A stretch of 64,000 nucleotides of DNA, taken from Phenylobacterium kunshanense. Lineage in GTDB: Bacteria; Pseudomonadota; Alphaproteobacteria; Caulobacterales; Caulobacteraceae. Shown here piece by piece: positions 51,591-61,739 of the stretch (its first letter is position 1; each line of letters opens with the position of its first letter). Location: NCBI RefSeq assembly GCF_003254525.1, contig NZ_QFYS01000001.1, positions 620,001-684,000 on the forward strand, in the 5' to 3' direction. Below the pieces are notes generated by a model that saw only the letters and a program-made list of their open reading frames with translations, did no database searches and was not told the DNA's origin. Position numbers and translations under genes: made by a program.

Positions 51591-53609
51591 TCAGAATCGC
51601 CAGGTCACGCCTGCGCGAACCGTCCGCGGCTCCACGACCCGGCTGAGCCGTCCCTCCACGGGCGCGGCGTCGAAGCCGGGGATGTAGGATTCGTAGAAGT
51701 AGGCGATGTCCTTGTCCCGGCTGCCGAGGACGTTCAGCACGTCGCCATAGACCTCCAAGTGCTCGAACTTGCGCGCGGCGCGCAGGTTGACCACCGTCGA
51801 GCCCCGGTCCCGCACCGAATTGTCCTCGATGAGCGGCGACCGCCCGAGGTGACGCACCCGCAGCGAGCCTTCCCAGCCGTCCTTCACCATCGAGATCCCC
51901 GCCGCCGCCGCGTTCTCGAAGGCGTTCGGGATATGGTCGTCGTTGCGGTAGCGGGCGTGCGAGGCGGTGTAATTGCCATCCAGCGCCAGCCAGGGCAGCG
52001 GCCGCCAGAAGGCCACGAGCTCGATGCCGCGCCGGCGGCTGGCCCCGGTGGGCTCCACGGCGTTGGAGTCGCCCACGAACCGCAGTTCGCTACCCACCGA
52101 CAGGCGCCAATAGGTCGCCGTGAGGCTGAACCTCCCAACTTGCAGGCGCGCGCCGGCCTCCTCGCCCGTCCCCTTCACCAGCAGCGGTACCGGCGTCGCC
52201 GCCACCGTCCCGCGCGCGTCGTTGGAATGGAAACCGCGGCCCCCGTTTGCGTAGAGCTCCAGCCAGTCGGCCACGGCATAGGCGGCCGACAGCTTCGGCG
52301 AGAGGATGGCGTCGTCCGCCGAGCCCTCGCCCAGCGCGGCAGCCGCCGCATCGCGCGCGGCGACGTCGGCGGCGTAGGCGTCCGCCCGCAGCCCCCCGAT
52401 CAGCCGCAGCCGGGCGGTCGGCCGCCAGGTCGCCTCGGCGAATCCCGCCCCCGAGGCTTCCTCGACGCGGTAGAGGCCCAGCGACTGCACGAACGCTCGT
52501 CCGCTGGTCTGGATGACGCCCACCTTGCCGATGTCGTCGTAGCGGGCCTCGACCCCCGCCCTCAGCGAAAGGCTCGGTGAGACGTCCCAGCTCCGCTCGG
52601 CCCTCAGCCCCAGCACCCAGCGGCGGTCGAACTGGTGGATCTGGGCGCTAGAGCCGTCTGGATTCGCATAGGTCGGGTTCGAGAACATGTCCCAGACGTA
52701 GCGCTGGGCGTAGGCATTGGCCTTCCACCCCGCGCCCAGCAGCCGCGCATTGAGCACCACACGGGTCGTCTCCCCCGTCGCGGTGGGATCGGGCGAGCAG
52801 TAGACATCTGGACAGGCCGCCGACCCGACGATCCGCTCGGGAACCTGCTCGGTCGGCCGCCACGTCCCTCGATAGGCCTGCGCCGTCACCTCCAGGCGAC
52901 CGACGTCAAGATCCCGCTGGTATTTCCCGAACGCCGCGTAGTGGCGCAGGCGCTCCGCCTGCTCCCAAGGGCCGTCATAGACCCTGGCCTCGCCCACGAG
53001 CGTCAGCCGGCCGCCGGAAGAATCGTCTACGCTGCCGCCCGCCGCCACCCGGCCATGTCCCCGCACCCCCGCTTCCAACGCCGCCCAGGGTCGATCGAAC
53101 GCGTCGATGGTGGTCATGTAGGCCGCACCGGCCAGGGCGAAGTCGCCACCGTCGGCGCGATACGGACCCTTTCGGAAGTCCTCGCGGACGATCACCTCCG
53201 GGATCAGCCCGTTCAGGTCGAGGTAGCCGTGGCCGTGGCCGTGCGTGCGGAAGTTCATCTGCACGTCGTCGATGTAGGTCGTGAAGTCCGACCCGTGGTC
53301 CAGGTTGAAGCCGCGCAGGAAATACTGGTTGGCCTTGCCGGTCCCCGAGTGCTGTGCAGCGATCAGCCCCGGCACGGCCTCAAGCAGCTCGGCCGTCCGC
53401 AACAACGGCCGCACCAGCAGATCCGAGCCCGCCACCGTGCCCTCGCTCGCCGCATGGGCGACGCCGATCTTGGCCTCGCCGCGCCCGAAGACCACGATCT
53501 CCTCGACGTCGCGCGGAGCCGTTCCCACCGCCTCGCCCGCGACGGCCGGGCCGGCCGTCATCACGCCCGCCAGGAACAGCCCGGAAACTCGCACCATCTT
53601 CACCCCCAT
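51591..53609 (-). CDS. TonB-dependent outer-membrane receptor
   Basis: 672 residues with a signal peptide (VSGLFLAGVMTAGPAVAG). The TonB box may be EEIVVFG near residue 37. The plug has LLEAVPGLIAAQHSGTGKANQYFLRGFNLDHGSDFTTYIDDV, followed by a His-rich loop (THGHGHGYLDLNGL). The barrel ends in Trp-Arg-Phe (VTWRF). The ligand is unknown; no siderophore, B12 or thiamine evidence is visible, although thiG and thiS follow upstream on the same strand. An ATG at 53597 with GGGGGTG ahead may be the true start. Confidence 0.93.
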   Translation of the reverse strand: MGVKMVRVSGLFLAGVMTAGPAVAGEAVGTAPRDVEEIVVFGRGEAKIGVAHAASEGTVAGSDLLVRPLLRTAELLEAVPGLIAAQHSGTGKANQYFLRGFNLDHGSDFTTYIDDVQMNFRTHGHGHGYLDLNGLIPEVIVREDFRKGPYRADGGDFALAGAAYMTTIDAFDRPWAALEAGVRGHGRVAAGGSVDDSSGGRLTLVGEARVYDGPWEQAERLRHYAAFGKYQRDLDVGRLEVTAQAYRGTWRPTEQVPERIVGSAACPDVYCSPDPTATGETTRVVLNARLLGAGWKANAYAQRYVWDMFSNPTYANPDGSSAQIHQFDRRWVLGLRAERSWDVSPSLSLRAGVEARYDDIGKVGVIQTSGRAFVQSLGLYRVEEASGAGFAEATWRPTARLRLIGGLRADAYAADVAARDAAAAALGEGSADDAILSPKLSAAYAVADWLELYANGGRGFHSNDARGTVAATPVPLLVKGTGEEAGARLQVGRFSLTATYWRLSVGSELRFVGDSNAVEPTGASRRRGIELVAFWRPLPWLALDGNYTASHARYRNDDHIPNAFENAAAAGISMVKDGWEGSLRVRHLGRSPLIEDNSVRDRGSTVVNLRAARKFEHLEVYGDVLNVLGSRDKDIAYFYESYIPGFDAAPVEGRLSRVVEPRTVRAGVTWRF

Positions 53610-53693
53610 TGATCGGGCGGTGATGTGCGGCGTCGTGGGCGGTGGGGCAGTACGGAACGGTTGCGAGCGGCCGTTACAGTCCGGGGCGTAACC

Positions 53694-54482
53694 TCAGATC
53701 AGCCCGTTAAGGGGCGACGAGGCGCTGGCGTACAGCCGCTTGGGCATCCGGCCGGCGAGGTAGGCCTCCCGGCCGGCGATCACCGCGTGCTTCATGGCGC
53801 GCGCCATGCGGATCGGGTCCTTGGCCTCGGCAATCGCGGTGTTCATCAGCACCGCGTCGCAGCCCAGTTCCATGGCGACGACCGCGTCCGAGGCCGTGCC
53901 GACCCCGGCGTCCACCAGCACCGGCACCTTCGATTGCTCGATGATCAAGCCGAGGTTGAGCGCGTTCTGGATGCCGCGGCCCGAGCCGATCGGAGCGGCG
54001 GCCGGCATGATGGCGGCGGCGCCCGCCTCCTCCAGCTTCTTGGCGTAGACCGGGTCGTCCGAGCAGTAGACCATCACCTGGAAGCCGTCTGCGATCAGCA
54101 GCTTCAGCGCCCGCAGGGTCTCCTCCATATCGGGCAGCAGGTGGGGCGTGTTGGAGAGCACCTCCAGCTTCACCAGGTCCCAGCCGCCTGCCTCGCGCGC
54201 CAGGCGCAGGGTGCGGACGGCGTCCTCCCCCGTGAAGCAGCCCGCGGTGTTCGGGAGAAAGGTGAAACGGTCGGGCTTCACATGGTCCACCAGCATCGGC
54301 TGGCTGGGGTCGCTGAGATTCACGCGGCGCAGGGCCACCGTCACGATCTCAGCCCCCGCGGCTTCGGCAGCGGCGGCGTTCTGGGCGTAGTCCTTGTACT
54401 TGCCGGTGCCCACGATCAGGCGGGAGCGGAACGTGCGGCCAGCGACGGTCCAGGTGTCCTCGGCATGAGAAGAACCGTCCAT
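53694..54482 (-). CDS. thiG: Thiazole synthase ThiG
   Basis: 262 residues from ATG 54482; an upstream in-frame part overlaps thiS. The TIM-barrel with the Schiff-base lysine ([10 protein letters not shown]) and the phosphate-binding [11 protein letters not shown] and [11 protein letters not shown] are typical. It joins deoxyxylulose phosphate, dehydroglycine and sulfur carried on ThiS into the thiazole phosphate of thiamine. Paired with thiS, one base apart, so co-translated. Confidence 0.96.
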   Translation of the reverse strand: MDGSSHAEDTWTVAGRTFRSRLIVGTGKYKDYAQNAAAAEAAGAEIVTVALRRVNLSDPSQPMLVDHVKPDRFTFLPNTAGCFTGEDAVRTLRLAREAGGWDLVKLEVLSNTPHLLPDMEETLRALKLLIADGFQVMVYCSDDPVYAKKLEEAGAAAIMPAAAPIGSGRGIQNALNLGLIIEQSKVPVLVDAGVGTASDAVVAMELGCDAVLMNTAIAEAKDPIRMARAMKHAVIAGREAYLAGRMPKRLYASASSPLNGLI

Positions 54483-54483
54483 G

Positions 54484-54687
54484 TCAGCCGCCTCCGATAA
54501 AGTGCACGATCTCGATCCGGTCGCCATCCATCAGCGCCGTGACCGCATAGGATGAGCGCGGAACGATCTCCAGGTTCCGCTCGACGGCCACCTTGCGCGT
54601 ATCCAGGCCCAGCGCCGCTACGAGGCCGGCGACGTCGCGGACGTCGTCTTCAAAGGTGCGGGTTTCGCCGTTGACGGTGAGACGCAA
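54484..54687 (-). CDS. thiS: Sulfur carrier protein ThiS
   Basis: 67 residues of ubiquitin fold ending FIGGG. The C-terminal Gly-Gly becomes a thiocarboxylate that donates sulfur to ThiG. The N-terminus [15 protein letters not shown] is typical. The start codon is TTG at 54687. No ThiF adenylating partner, ThiE or ThiO is seen next to it, so those are presumably elsewhere. Too short for many gene finders, but firmly supported by position. Confidence 0.92.
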   Translation of the reverse strand: MRLTVNGETRTFEDDVRDVAGLVAALGLDTRKVAVERNLEIVPRSSYAVTALMDGDRIEIVHFIGGG

Positions 54688-54766
54688 AAGGGTGGCTCCA
54701 AGTCGGCTTGCTTGTGGCCTTAGCCGGCGACCGTTACAAGGGCCCGGAATCGAGCGGCGGAGCCGA

Positions 54767-55207
54767 ATGCCGAAACCGATCTATGTGCTGAGCGGGCCGA
54801 ACCTCAACCTGCTGGGGACCCGCGAGCCCGAGATTTACGGACATCAGACCCTGGACGACGTGCGAGCCCTCTGCGAGGCGCGTGCGAAGGCCAGGGGATA
54901 CGGTGTCGTGTTCCGCCAGTCGAACCACGAGGGACAGCTCGTGGACTGGATCCAGGAGGCGCGGACCGACGCCGCCGCCCTGGTGCTCAACCCGGCCGCC
55001 TACGGCCACACCTCCATCGCCATTCTCGACGCGCTGAAGATGCTCAGCATCCCGGTGATCGAGTGCCACCTCTCGAACCCCGCCGCGCGCGAGGCGTTCC
55101 GGAGGGAAACCTATGTGTCCCTCGCCGCCACGGGAGTCGTCTCCGGCTTCGGCGCGGCGAGTTACGAGTTGGCCGTCGAGGCCGCCGCGGGCCTGCTGGC
55201 CCGCTAA
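54767..55207 (+). CDS. aroQ: Type II 3-dehydroquinate dehydratase
   Basis: 146 residues from ATG 54767. [18 protein letters not shown] (catalytic Arg and Tyr), [29 protein letters not shown] and the catalytic His block IECHLSNP define the dodecameric type II enzyme. It dehydrates 3-dehydroquinate in the shikimate pathway. It is the first gene of the aroQ-accB-accC run, with 29 bases to accB. Confidence 0.96.
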   Translation: MPKPIYVLSGPNLNLLGTREPEIYGHQTLDDVRALCEARAKARGYGVVFRQSNHEGQLVDWIQEARTDAAALVLNPAAYGHTSIAILDALKMLSIPVIECHLSNPAAREAFRRETYVSLAATGVVSGFGAASYELAVEAAAGLLAR

Positions 55208-55236
55208 GCTAGATTCAAGAGACAAGGGCCGTTTCC

Positions 55237-55728
55237 ATGCCAACCTCTTCCAAGGCGCCCGCCGATCCGTTCGACGCACGCCTGGTGCGCAAGCTGGCCG
55301 ATATCCTCACCGAGACCGGCCTGTCGGAAATCGAGGTCGAACAGGGCGAGTTGAAGATCCGCGTCGCCAAGACGCTGACCGCCGCGCCCGTGCAGCATGT
55401 GGTCGCCGCGCCGGCGCCGGTCGCCGCACCAGCCGCTCCCGCGAGCGCGCCTACCGCCGCGCCGGCCGCTGACGCCGCCCCGGCCCGCGCCGCCGGCGAC
55501 GAGGTGAAGTCGCCGATGGTCGGCACGGTCTACCTGCAGCCGAACCCCGGCGCGCCCGCCTTCGTGAAGGTCGGCGACACGGTCGAAGCCGGCCAGACCA
55601 TGTTCATCGTCGAGGCGATGAAGACCATGAACCCGATCCCCGCCCCGCGCGGTGGCAAGATCGTGCAGATCCTGGTCGAAGACGCCCAGCCCGTGGAGTT
55701 CGGTGAACCCCTGGCCATCATCGAGTAG
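55237..55728 (+). CDS. accB: Acetyl-CoA carboxylase biotin carboxyl carrier protein
   Basis: 163 residues. A short N-terminal helical domain, an Ala/Pro linker (about 60-90), then a biotinyl domain with the target lysine in [10 protein letters not shown] and a thumb-like loop ([14 protein letters not shown]). Carries carboxybiotin from AccC to the transferase. The accC gene starts four bases after its stop, indicating one operon. Confidence 0.97.
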   Translation: MPTSSKAPADPFDARLVRKLADILTETGLSEIEVEQGELKIRVAKTLTAAPVQHVVAAPAPVAAPAAPASAPTAAPAADAAPARAAGDEVKSPMVGTVYLQPNPGAPAFVKVGDTVEAGQTMFIVEAMKTMNPIPAPRGGKIVQILVEDAQPVEFGEPLAIIE

Positions 55729-55732
55729 CCAG

Positions 55733-57079
55733 ATGTTCGACAAGATCCTCATCGCCAACCGGGGCGAGATCGCGCTGCGCGTCCACCGGGCGTGCAAGGA
55801 GATGGGCATCTCCACCGTCGCCGTGCACTCCGAGGCCGATTCCAACGCCATGTGGGTGCGCCTGGCCGACGAGAGCGTCTGTATCGGCCCGCCGCCCGCC
55901 GCCAAGAGCTACCTGCACATCCCTGCCATCATAGCGGCGTGCGAGATCACAGGCGCCCAGGCCGTACACCCCGGCTATGGATTCCTCTCCGAGAACGCCC
56001 GCTTCGCCGAGATCGTCACCGCCCACGGCTTCACCTTCATCGGCCCCAAGGCCGAGCACATCCGGCTGATGGGCGACAAGATCACCGCCAAGCAGGCGGT
56101 GAAGGAAGCCGGCATTCCCGTGGTGCCCGGCTCCGACGGCGCCGTGACCACCGAGGAAGAGGCCATCGCCGCGGCGAAGGAGATCGGCTTCCCGGTGCTC
56201 ATCAAGGCGGCCGCCGGCGGCGGCGGCCGCGGCATGAAGGTCGCCAAGACCGAGGACGACCTCATCGAGGCCGTCCAGACGGCCCGCTCCGAGGCCAAGG
56301 CGGCCTTCGGGGACGATGCGGTCTACATGGAGCGCTACCTCCAGACGCCGCGCCACATCGAGCTGCAGGTCGTGGCCGACAGCCACGGCAACGTGGTCCA
56401 CCTGGGCGAACGCGACTGTTCGCTCCAGCGTCGTCACCAGAAGGTGCTGGAAGAAGCCCCCTCCCCCGTGATCGACGCCGCCGCCCGCGCCAAGATCGGC
56501 AAGGTGGTGGTCGATGCGGTGCGCGCCATCGGCTATCTGGGCGTCGGCACCATCGAGTTCCTCTACGAGAACGGCGAGTTCTTCTTCATCGAGATGAACA
56601 CCCGCCTGCAGGTGGAGCATCCGGTCACCGAGGCCATCACCGGCATCGACCTGGTCCGCGAACAGATCCGCATCGCCGCCGGCCTGCCGCTGTCGTTCAA
56701 GCAGTCGGACGTGGTCTTCGAGGGCCACGCCATCGAATGCCGGATCAACGCCGAGAACCCGAAGACCTTCGCTCCCTCGCCGGGCCTGGTCACCGATTTC
56801 CACGCGCCGGGCGGCCTCGGCGTACGCATGGATAGCGCGCTCTACGCCGGCTATTCGATCCCACCCTACTACGACAGCCTGATCGGGAAGCTGATCGTCC
56901 ACGGTCGGGATCGCGAGGAGTGCATCGCACGCCTCAACCGCTGTCTGGGCGAGATCGTGGTCGGCGGCATCGACACCAACATCCCCCTCTTCCAGGACCT
57001 GTTGCACCAGCAGGACATCCTGGAGGGCGACTACAACATCCACTGGCTCGAGCGGTGGATGGCGAGCCAGGCTGGCTAG
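55733..57079 (+). CDS. accC: Biotin carboxylase AccC
   Basis: 448 residues from ATG 55733. [21 protein letters not shown], the Gly-rich ATP loop [35 protein letters not shown] and [14 protein letters not shown] are diagnostic. It carboxylates biotin on AccB with ATP and bicarbonate, the first step of fatty-acid synthesis. It overlaps the convergent kinase gene by four bases, where a four-gene minus-strand block begins. Confidence 0.97.
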   Translation: MFDKILIANRGEIALRVHRACKEMGISTVAVHSEADSNAMWVRLADESVCIGPPPAAKSYLHIPAIIAACEITGAQAVHPGYGFLSENARFAEIVTAHGFTFIGPKAEHIRLMGDKITAKQAVKEAGIPVVPGSDGAVTTEEEAIAAAKEIGFPVLIKAAAGGGGRGMKVAKTEDDLIEAVQTARSEAKAAFGDDAVYMERYLQTPRHIELQVVADSHGNVVHLGERDCSLQRRHQKVLEEAPSPVIDAAARAKIGKVVVDAVRAIGYLGVGTIEFLYENGEFFFIEMNTRLQVEHPVTEAITGIDLVREQIRIAAGLPLSFKQSDVVFEGHAIECRINAENPKTFAPSPGLVTDFHAPGGLGVRMDSALYAGYSIPPYYDSLIGKLIVHGRDREECIARLNRCLGEIVVGGIDTNIPLFQDLLHQQDILEGDYNIHWLERWMASQAG

Positions 57080-58431
57080 CCCTTTCGAAACCGGACAGTG
57101 ACGCTGAGCCCCGGCTCGGCGTCGGCCGTCTCGATGTGCGCACCCAGCCGATCCGCGGCCGCGGCCACCAGGCTGAGCCCCAGGCCGAAGCCATCGCTGT
57201 CCGCGCGGCTGCGATAGAAGCGCTCGAAGATCCGCGCGCGCTCGGCCGCCGGCACGCCGGGACCGTTGTCGGAGACGCTGACCAGGACCTCCCCGCCCGC
57301 ACGGCGCGCTTTGAGACGCACGGCTCCGCCCGGCGGCGCATACTTCACGGCGTTGTCGAGAAGATTGCTGACCATCTGGAAGATGAGGTCCCGGTCGCCC
57401 GGCACACGGAGCCCGACCGGCGCTTCGACCGTCAGGGTCTGGCCCCGGTCCTCCGCCGCCGGAGCGTGCAGATCCGCGGCGTCCTCCAACAGCCCCGACA
57501 GGTCGACCTGCTGCATCGGCAGGGCCGGTCCGCTCTGCAGGCGCGCGATGCGCAGGAGCGCCTCGAACATCGACTGAAGCCGATCGGCTTCTTCCAGCGC
57601 GGCCGCGGTCCGCCGGCGGCCTTCTTCCGGATCACCCGCGGCGGCCAACTCCTCCAGCTCGGCCCGCAACCGGGTCAGCGGCGTTCGCAGTTCATGGGCG
57701 ATGTTGTCCGAGACCCGGCTGATCGAGGCCACCAGCCCCTCGATGCGGCCCAGCATCTCGTTGAGCGTGGCGGCAAGCTGATCGAAGTCGTCTCCGCTGC
57801 CGCGCAGCGCCACCCGCCCCGAGAGGTCACCGCCGATCACCGCCCGCGCGGCGCGGTTGATGCTCTCCAGCCGCTGCGAGATGGCAAAGGTCATCACGAC
57901 GCCGCCCAGCACGCCCAGCGCCAGGGTCATGCCCGTACCCCACGACAGCGCCTCCATGATGAGGTCCTCACGCTCGTCGAGATCCTCCGTGTCGAGTCCG
58001 ACCAGCAGGCGGTAGCCGCCCGAAAGCCGAAGGTCGCGGACCACCGCCTCGTGCTCCTCCTCGGCCCCCCGCGCATAGGTGCCGAACTCGTACCTCTGCC
58101 ACTCGGGCCCGGCGACCATGGGCCAGTCGATAAGGTTGGCCGCAACCACGGCGCCGCCAGGAGCCACAAGGACGTGGTAGGGCAGCCGGCCCTGCGATGT
58201 CTTCGCCCGACGCTCCAGTGCACGGATCAATTCGTCGCGGCCCTTGGCTTCGTAGATGCGGACGAGTTGATCGCTCTCCTGTCGGACCTGCCGCTCCACG
58301 TCCTGCAGCGGCCGCCAGACGCCACCCGTATAGCTCACGGCCAGCATCAGTCCGACCGAGGCATAGAACAGCGCCATGTAGACCAGCGTGAGCCGGAAGG
58401 TCAGGCTGCGAAGCGGATTGCGCGGGATCAT
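57076..58431 (-). CDS. Sensor histidine kinase of the PepSY-linked system
   Basis: 451 residues. Two transmembrane helices ([21 protein letters not shown] and [20 protein letters not shown]) flank a periplasmic sensor of about 130 residues. HAMP, then H-box [20 protein letters not shown]-box [20 protein letters not shown] and FGLGLSLV. It is the partner of the regulator it overlaps (ATGA). The periplasmic sensor and its PepSY gene neighbour suggest an envelope signal. Confidence 0.93.
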   Translation of the reverse strand: MIPRNPLRSLTFRLTLVYMALFYASVGLMLAVSYTGGVWRPLQDVERQVRQESDQLVRIYEAKGRDELIRALERRAKTSQGRLPYHVLVAPGGAVVAANLIDWPMVAGPEWQRYEFGTYARGAEEEHEAVVRDLRLSGGYRLLVGLDTEDLDEREDLIMEALSWGTGMTLALGVLGGVVMTFAISQRLESINRAARAVIGGDLSGRVALRGSGDDFDQLAATLNEMLGRIEGLVASISRVSDNIAHELRTPLTRLRAELEELAAAGDPEEGRRRTAAALEEADRLQSMFEALLRIARLQSGPALPMQQVDLSGLLEDAADLHAPAAEDRGQTLTVEAPVGLRVPGDRDLIFQMVSNLLDNAVKYAPPGGAVRLKARRAGGEVLVSVSDNGPGVPAAERARIFERFYRSRADSDGFGLGLSLVAAAADRLGAHIETADAEPGLSVTVRFRKG

Positions 58432-59099
58432 GCGCGCAGGCTGTAGCCGGCGCCGCGGATCGTCTGGAGCAGCGGCGGGCTGAAGTCCTTGTCGATCTTC
58501 TGCCGCAGGCGGCTCACGTGCTGGTCGATGATGTTGGTCTGCGGGTCGAAGTTGTAGTCCCAGACCGCCTCCAGCAGCATGCTGCGGCTGACCACGCGGC
58601 CAGCGCTGCGCAGCAGGTATTCCAGCAGCGCGAACTCCCGGACCGTGAGGTCGATGGTCTTGCCGCCTCGCGTGACCGTGCGGGTCAGGAGGTTCATGTG
58701 CAGGTCGGCGAGGCCGAGTTCCGTGGTCTCCTGGACCACGCCTTTCCGTCGGCTGAGGGCTTCGACCCGGGCCAACAGTTCGGAGAAGGCGAAGGGCTTG
58801 GTGAGATAGTCGTCTCCGCCGGCGCGCAGCCCCTTCACCCGATTGTCCACATCACCGAGGGCCGATAGGATCAGGACCGGCGTTCCGTCTCCCGTGGCGC
58901 GCATGGTCTGGAGGATCTTCAACCCGTCGACGTGGGGCAACATGCGGTCGAGGATGATGACGTCGTAGCTCTCGGCGGCGACGCGATACAGCGCCTCACG
59001 ACCGTCCGCCACGTGGTCGACCAGCCAGCCCTCGGCCTTCAGGCCCTTGACGATGTGGCCAGCGACCCGCGCGTCATCCTCCACGACCAGCACGTGCAT
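58428..59099 (-). CDS. OmpR-family response regulator of the PepSY-linked system
   Basis: 223 residues. Receiver MHVLVVEDDARVAGHIVKGL with phosphoacceptor Asp in VIILDRMLPHVDG and KPF, then a winged-helix DNA-binding domain (TVREFALLEYLLRSAGRVVSR, IDQHVSRLRQKID). Its gene starts 13 bases after the PepSY gene and overlaps the kinase. It probably regulates this operon and envelope genes. Confidence 0.94.
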   Translation of the reverse strand: MHVLVVEDDARVAGHIVKGLKAEGWLVDHVADGREALYRVAAESYDVIILDRMLPHVDGLKILQTMRATGDGTPVLILSALGDVDNRVKGLRAGGDDYLTKPFAFSELLARVEALSRRKGVVQETTELGLADLHMNLLTRTVTRGGKTIDLTVREFALLEYLLRSAGRVVSRSMLLEAVWDYNFDPQTNIIDQHVSRLRQKIDKDFSPPLLQTIRGAGYSLRA

Positions 59100-59111
59100 G
59101 CCGAACTCCGG

Positions 59112-59627
59112 TCAGTCGTCGATCACCGGCGTGATCGCGCCCGTCATCAGGTCGACGCGGACGTCTCGGTCCGCCGCGCCAGCCAGCTCCACGTCGTAGT
59201 AGTGCCGCCCGCCCGCGCGCTCCAGCCCGATCTCGGTGACCCGCCCATGGGTGGAACGCTCGATCAGTTCGATCGTCTCCGAGAGGCTGCGAGGCGCGCC
59301 TTGGGCCGCCTTGGCGTCCTGGTTGGCGAATGGAATCCTTAGCCGGGTCGGTGTGGTGTGTCGGATCAGCCGGCCTGTGGTTGCATCGATGTGGGCTTCG
59401 ATCGGTCGCCCGGCCTTCACCAGATCGACCTCGTAGACGAGTTGGCCGCCCGAACGGTCGAGCTCGGCGTCGAAGGCGCGAGCGCCCAGTTCGGTCTCAG
59501 CCGTCGCCACCGCCTGCGACAGCGACACGATCCGCGGCTGCGCGGCCTGTACAGCGGACTGGGCCATTGCCGGCGCGGCAAGGATGACGGCGGCGCCGAC
59601 GAAAAGGGCGGTGGTGGTCTTGGTCAT
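59112..59627 (-). CDS. Exported PepSY-domain protein
   Basis: 171 residues from ATG 59627, with a strong GAGGAG site lying inside the end of the glycosyltransferase gene. Signal peptide MTKTTTALFVGAAVILAAPAMAQS. Two PepSY-like modules follow, one around residues 30-90 (QAVATAETELGARAFDAELDRSGGQLVYEVDLVKAGRPIEAHIDATTGRLI) and one around 115-170 (ETIELIERSTHGRVTEIGLERAGGRHYYDVEL). PepSY domains are thought to bind or inhibit periplasmic enzymes or sense metals. It probably modulates the kinase. Confidence 0.88.
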   Translation of the reverse strand: MTKTTTALFVGAAVILAAPAMAQSAVQAAQPRIVSLSQAVATAETELGARAFDAELDRSGGQLVYEVDLVKAGRPIEAHIDATTGRLIRHTTPTRLRIPFANQDAKAAQGAPRSLSETIELIERSTHGRVTEIGLERAGGRHYYDVELAGAADRDVRVDLMTGAITPVIDD

Positions 59628-59628
59628 C

Positions 59629-60834
59629 TCAGTACTCCTCATGCGGCCCCCGCATCCGACCATCTAGGAGCGGCGGATGTCGCCGGCCTTCCCGCTCCAT
59701 TTGGTTTTCGTCACGCAGGCCGCGCACACGCCCGATCACGCCGCACATCTGTTCGACGGCAGACGAGAGAGGCAGGTCGGCGGCCCGGGCGCCGGGCAGG
59801 ATCCGATGCGTCGGATGCGTCTGCCGGACGATGGCGCACGCCAGATCCGAAGCCTCCGGCGAAGCGAGGACGCCATAGCGTCCATGCCCCAGGGCCTCCG
59901 GCGCGCTTCCGGCCGTCCGGGCCGCGACGATCGGCACGCCGCAGGCCAGCGCTTCCAGCAGGCTGTTGGAGGCCCCTTCCCAGCGCGACGGCAGCACATA
60001 GGCCGCCGCGCGGGCGACCAAGGGGAACGGGTTGGCGACCTCGCCCTCGAAACGAACCGCTTCAGCAAGCCCCAGGGCAGCCGCCTGTCGCGCCAGGCGG
60101 CGCTGCTCTCGCGCCCGCGCCCGCCCCAGGATCAGGAGGCGGAGGCCCGACCTGCCTGCCGCCCGCGCCAGCGCGAGCGCCTCGACAAGCACGCCATAGT
60201 TCTTCTGCGGATGCAGTCGGCCGACGGCCACCAGATACGGCGCCCCCTCGACCACCCAGGGATGATCGCACGGCGCTCTCGCGAGGCGTTCCACCCGACG
60301 CGCGTCGACGCCGTTCGGAACGACCTCCACCCGCCCCCCGCGCCTGGCGGCGATGAGCGCCTTCCGCCGGGCGATGGCGTCCGAAACGCAGACGAGGCGC
60401 GTCGCGTCGGCCGCCACCAGGGCGAGGGACGCGTCTCGGGCCGGGCGCAGCGGATCAAGGCCACCGCCATGGAGCGGATCATTGCTGATCCGGTAGACCC
60501 GAGGAACCCCGCCCATGCCCCGGAGCGCCGCCCAGACGACCAGGTGGGCGTGGTTGCCCATGGACACGACGACCGACGGGCGCGCCTCGGCCAGGCACTT
60601 CCGCAGGCGCCACAGCGCCAGCGCCAGGGCCAGCCACCGCGGGCCTGGCGTACGGCCCAGTCGCCGCACGCAGACGCCCTCCAACTCCCCGGCCAGCGGG
60701 CCGCCCTCGAGACAAACGACCATCACTGGCGTCCGGCGGCGGGCCAGGGCATTCGCGACATGGACCGTGTTGCGCGCCACGCCATCGCCGCCCAGGGCCG
60801 CGCAGAAGAGGACAATGGGACCAGAACTCGCCAT
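59629..60834 (-). CDS. Glycosyltransferase family 4, GT1-fold
   Basis: 401 residues from ATG 60834 (ATG 60894 adds 20 residues and is possible). The N-terminal half starts IVLFCAALGGDGVARNTVHVANALARR, and the C-terminal half has the GT-B nucleotide-sugar motifs VAVGRLHPQKNYGVLVEAL and YVLPSRWEGASNSLLEALACGVPIVA. It transfers a sugar from a nucleotide donor to a cell-envelope or exopolysaccharide acceptor. Its stop overlaps the PepSY ribosome site, so the four genes 60834-57076 form one operon. Confidence 0.88.
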   Translation of the reverse strand: MASSGPIVLFCAALGGDGVARNTVHVANALARRRTPVMVVCLEGGPLAGELEGVCVRRLGRTPGPRWLALALALWRLRKCLAEARPSVVVSMGNHAHLVVWAALRGMGGVPRVYRISNDPLHGGGLDPLRPARDASLALVAADATRLVCVSDAIARRKALIAARRGGRVEVVPNGVDARRVERLARAPCDHPWVVEGAPYLVAVGRLHPQKNYGVLVEALALARAAGRSGLRLLILGRARAREQRRLARQAAALGLAEAVRFEGEVANPFPLVARAAAYVLPSRWEGASNSLLEALACGVPIVAARTAGSAPEALGHGRYGVLASPEASDLACAIVRQTHPTHRILPGARAADLPLSSAVEQMCGVIGRVRGLRDENQMEREGRRHPPLLDGRMRGPHEEY

Positions 60835-60929
60835 CTGCCCGTGATGCGAGGGCCCGATGGGAAGCCGATCGCTCCCACATTTGCTTTTCGCCATGTTCCG
60901 GCGACGCCAAGGCGCGCTAGACGTCGGCC

Positions 60930-61739
60930 ATGCACGGCTTCGACGCCCGCGACCTGCTGGACTGCTACGCCCGTGGCGTCTTCCCGATGGCGGACGCGCG
61001 GGAAGACGCGAGCGTCTTCCTGATCGATCCCGAGCGGCGCGGCGTGATCCCGCTCGATCGCTTCCACGTCTCCCGTCGCCTGGCCCGCACAGTGCGGGGC
61101 GATCCGTTCGAAGTCCGCACGGACACGGCCTTCCATGAGGTCGTGCTGGCCTGCGCCGCCTCTGGACCGGGCCGGACTGAAACCTGGATCAACAGGCCGA
61201 TCGAACGACTCTATGTGCGGCTCCACGAGCTGGGCCACGCCCATAGCGTCGAGTGCTGGCAGGGTGGTGAGCTGGTCGGCGGCCTCTATGGCGTCTCGCT
61301 GCGCGGGGCCTTCTTCGGCGAGAGCATGTTCTCACGCCGGCGCGACGCCTCCAAGGTGGCGCTGGTGCATCTGGTCGCCCGGCTCGTCGCTGGGGGTTAC
61401 CGCCTGCTCGACGCCCAGTTCATGACCGAGCATCTCGCCCAATTCGGGGCCGAGGAGATCCCACGCGCCGAGTATCATCGCCGCCTCGCCTGGGCCCTGA
61501 AGGCCGAGGGCGACTTCTACGGGTTGGGCGACTCGGACCCGCTCGCCTTGGGAGCAGGCGCAGGTGATGCATCCGTCGAGACAGCCGGCGCGGCGACCTT
61601 GGCCGGAGGAAGGTCGAGCATCTTCGGTGCGGCTGGCTCGGCGGCCGGGGGCGCCTTGACCGCTGGGGCGGCGGGCGCGGCCGAGGCGACGCTGGGTCCA
61701 GGCGCGCTGGCCCTGCAGCTGATCACCCAGGCGTCGTAG
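60930..61739 (+). CDS. aat: Leucyl/phenylalanyl-tRNA-protein transferase
   Basis: 269 residues. The catalytic core is complete: [66 protein letters not shown] and [16 protein letters not shown]. It adds Leu or Phe to N-terminal Arg or Lys of proteins, marking them for ClpAP. The normal domain ends near residue 200; the last 65-70 residues (Ala/Gly-rich) read antisense to the DUF2155 gene over 223 bases, an unusual overlap. Confidence 0.94.
   Translation: MHGFDARDLLDCYARGVFPMADAREDASVFLIDPERRGVIPLDRFHVSRRLARTVRGDPFEVRTDTAFHEVVLACAASGPGRTETWINRPIERLYVRLHELGHAHSVECWQGGELVGGLYGVSLRGAFFGESMFSRRRDASKVALVHLVARLVAGGYRLLDAQFMTEHLAQFGAEEIPRAEYHRRLAWALKAEGDFYGLGDSDPLALGAGAGDASVETAGAATLAGGRSSIFGAAGSAAGGALTAGAAGAAEATLGPGALALQLITQAS

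Noticed and set aside
53610..53693. TonB receptor as a thiamine transporter because thiG and thiS are adjacent
   Set aside because: No thiamine riboswitch or thiamine-specific motif was found, and adjacency alone is weak. Ligand left open.
53610..54766. TPP riboswitch near thiG/thiS
   Set aside because: I looked for the conserved CUGAGA and thi-box pattern upstream of thiS and found none in the short region to aroQ.
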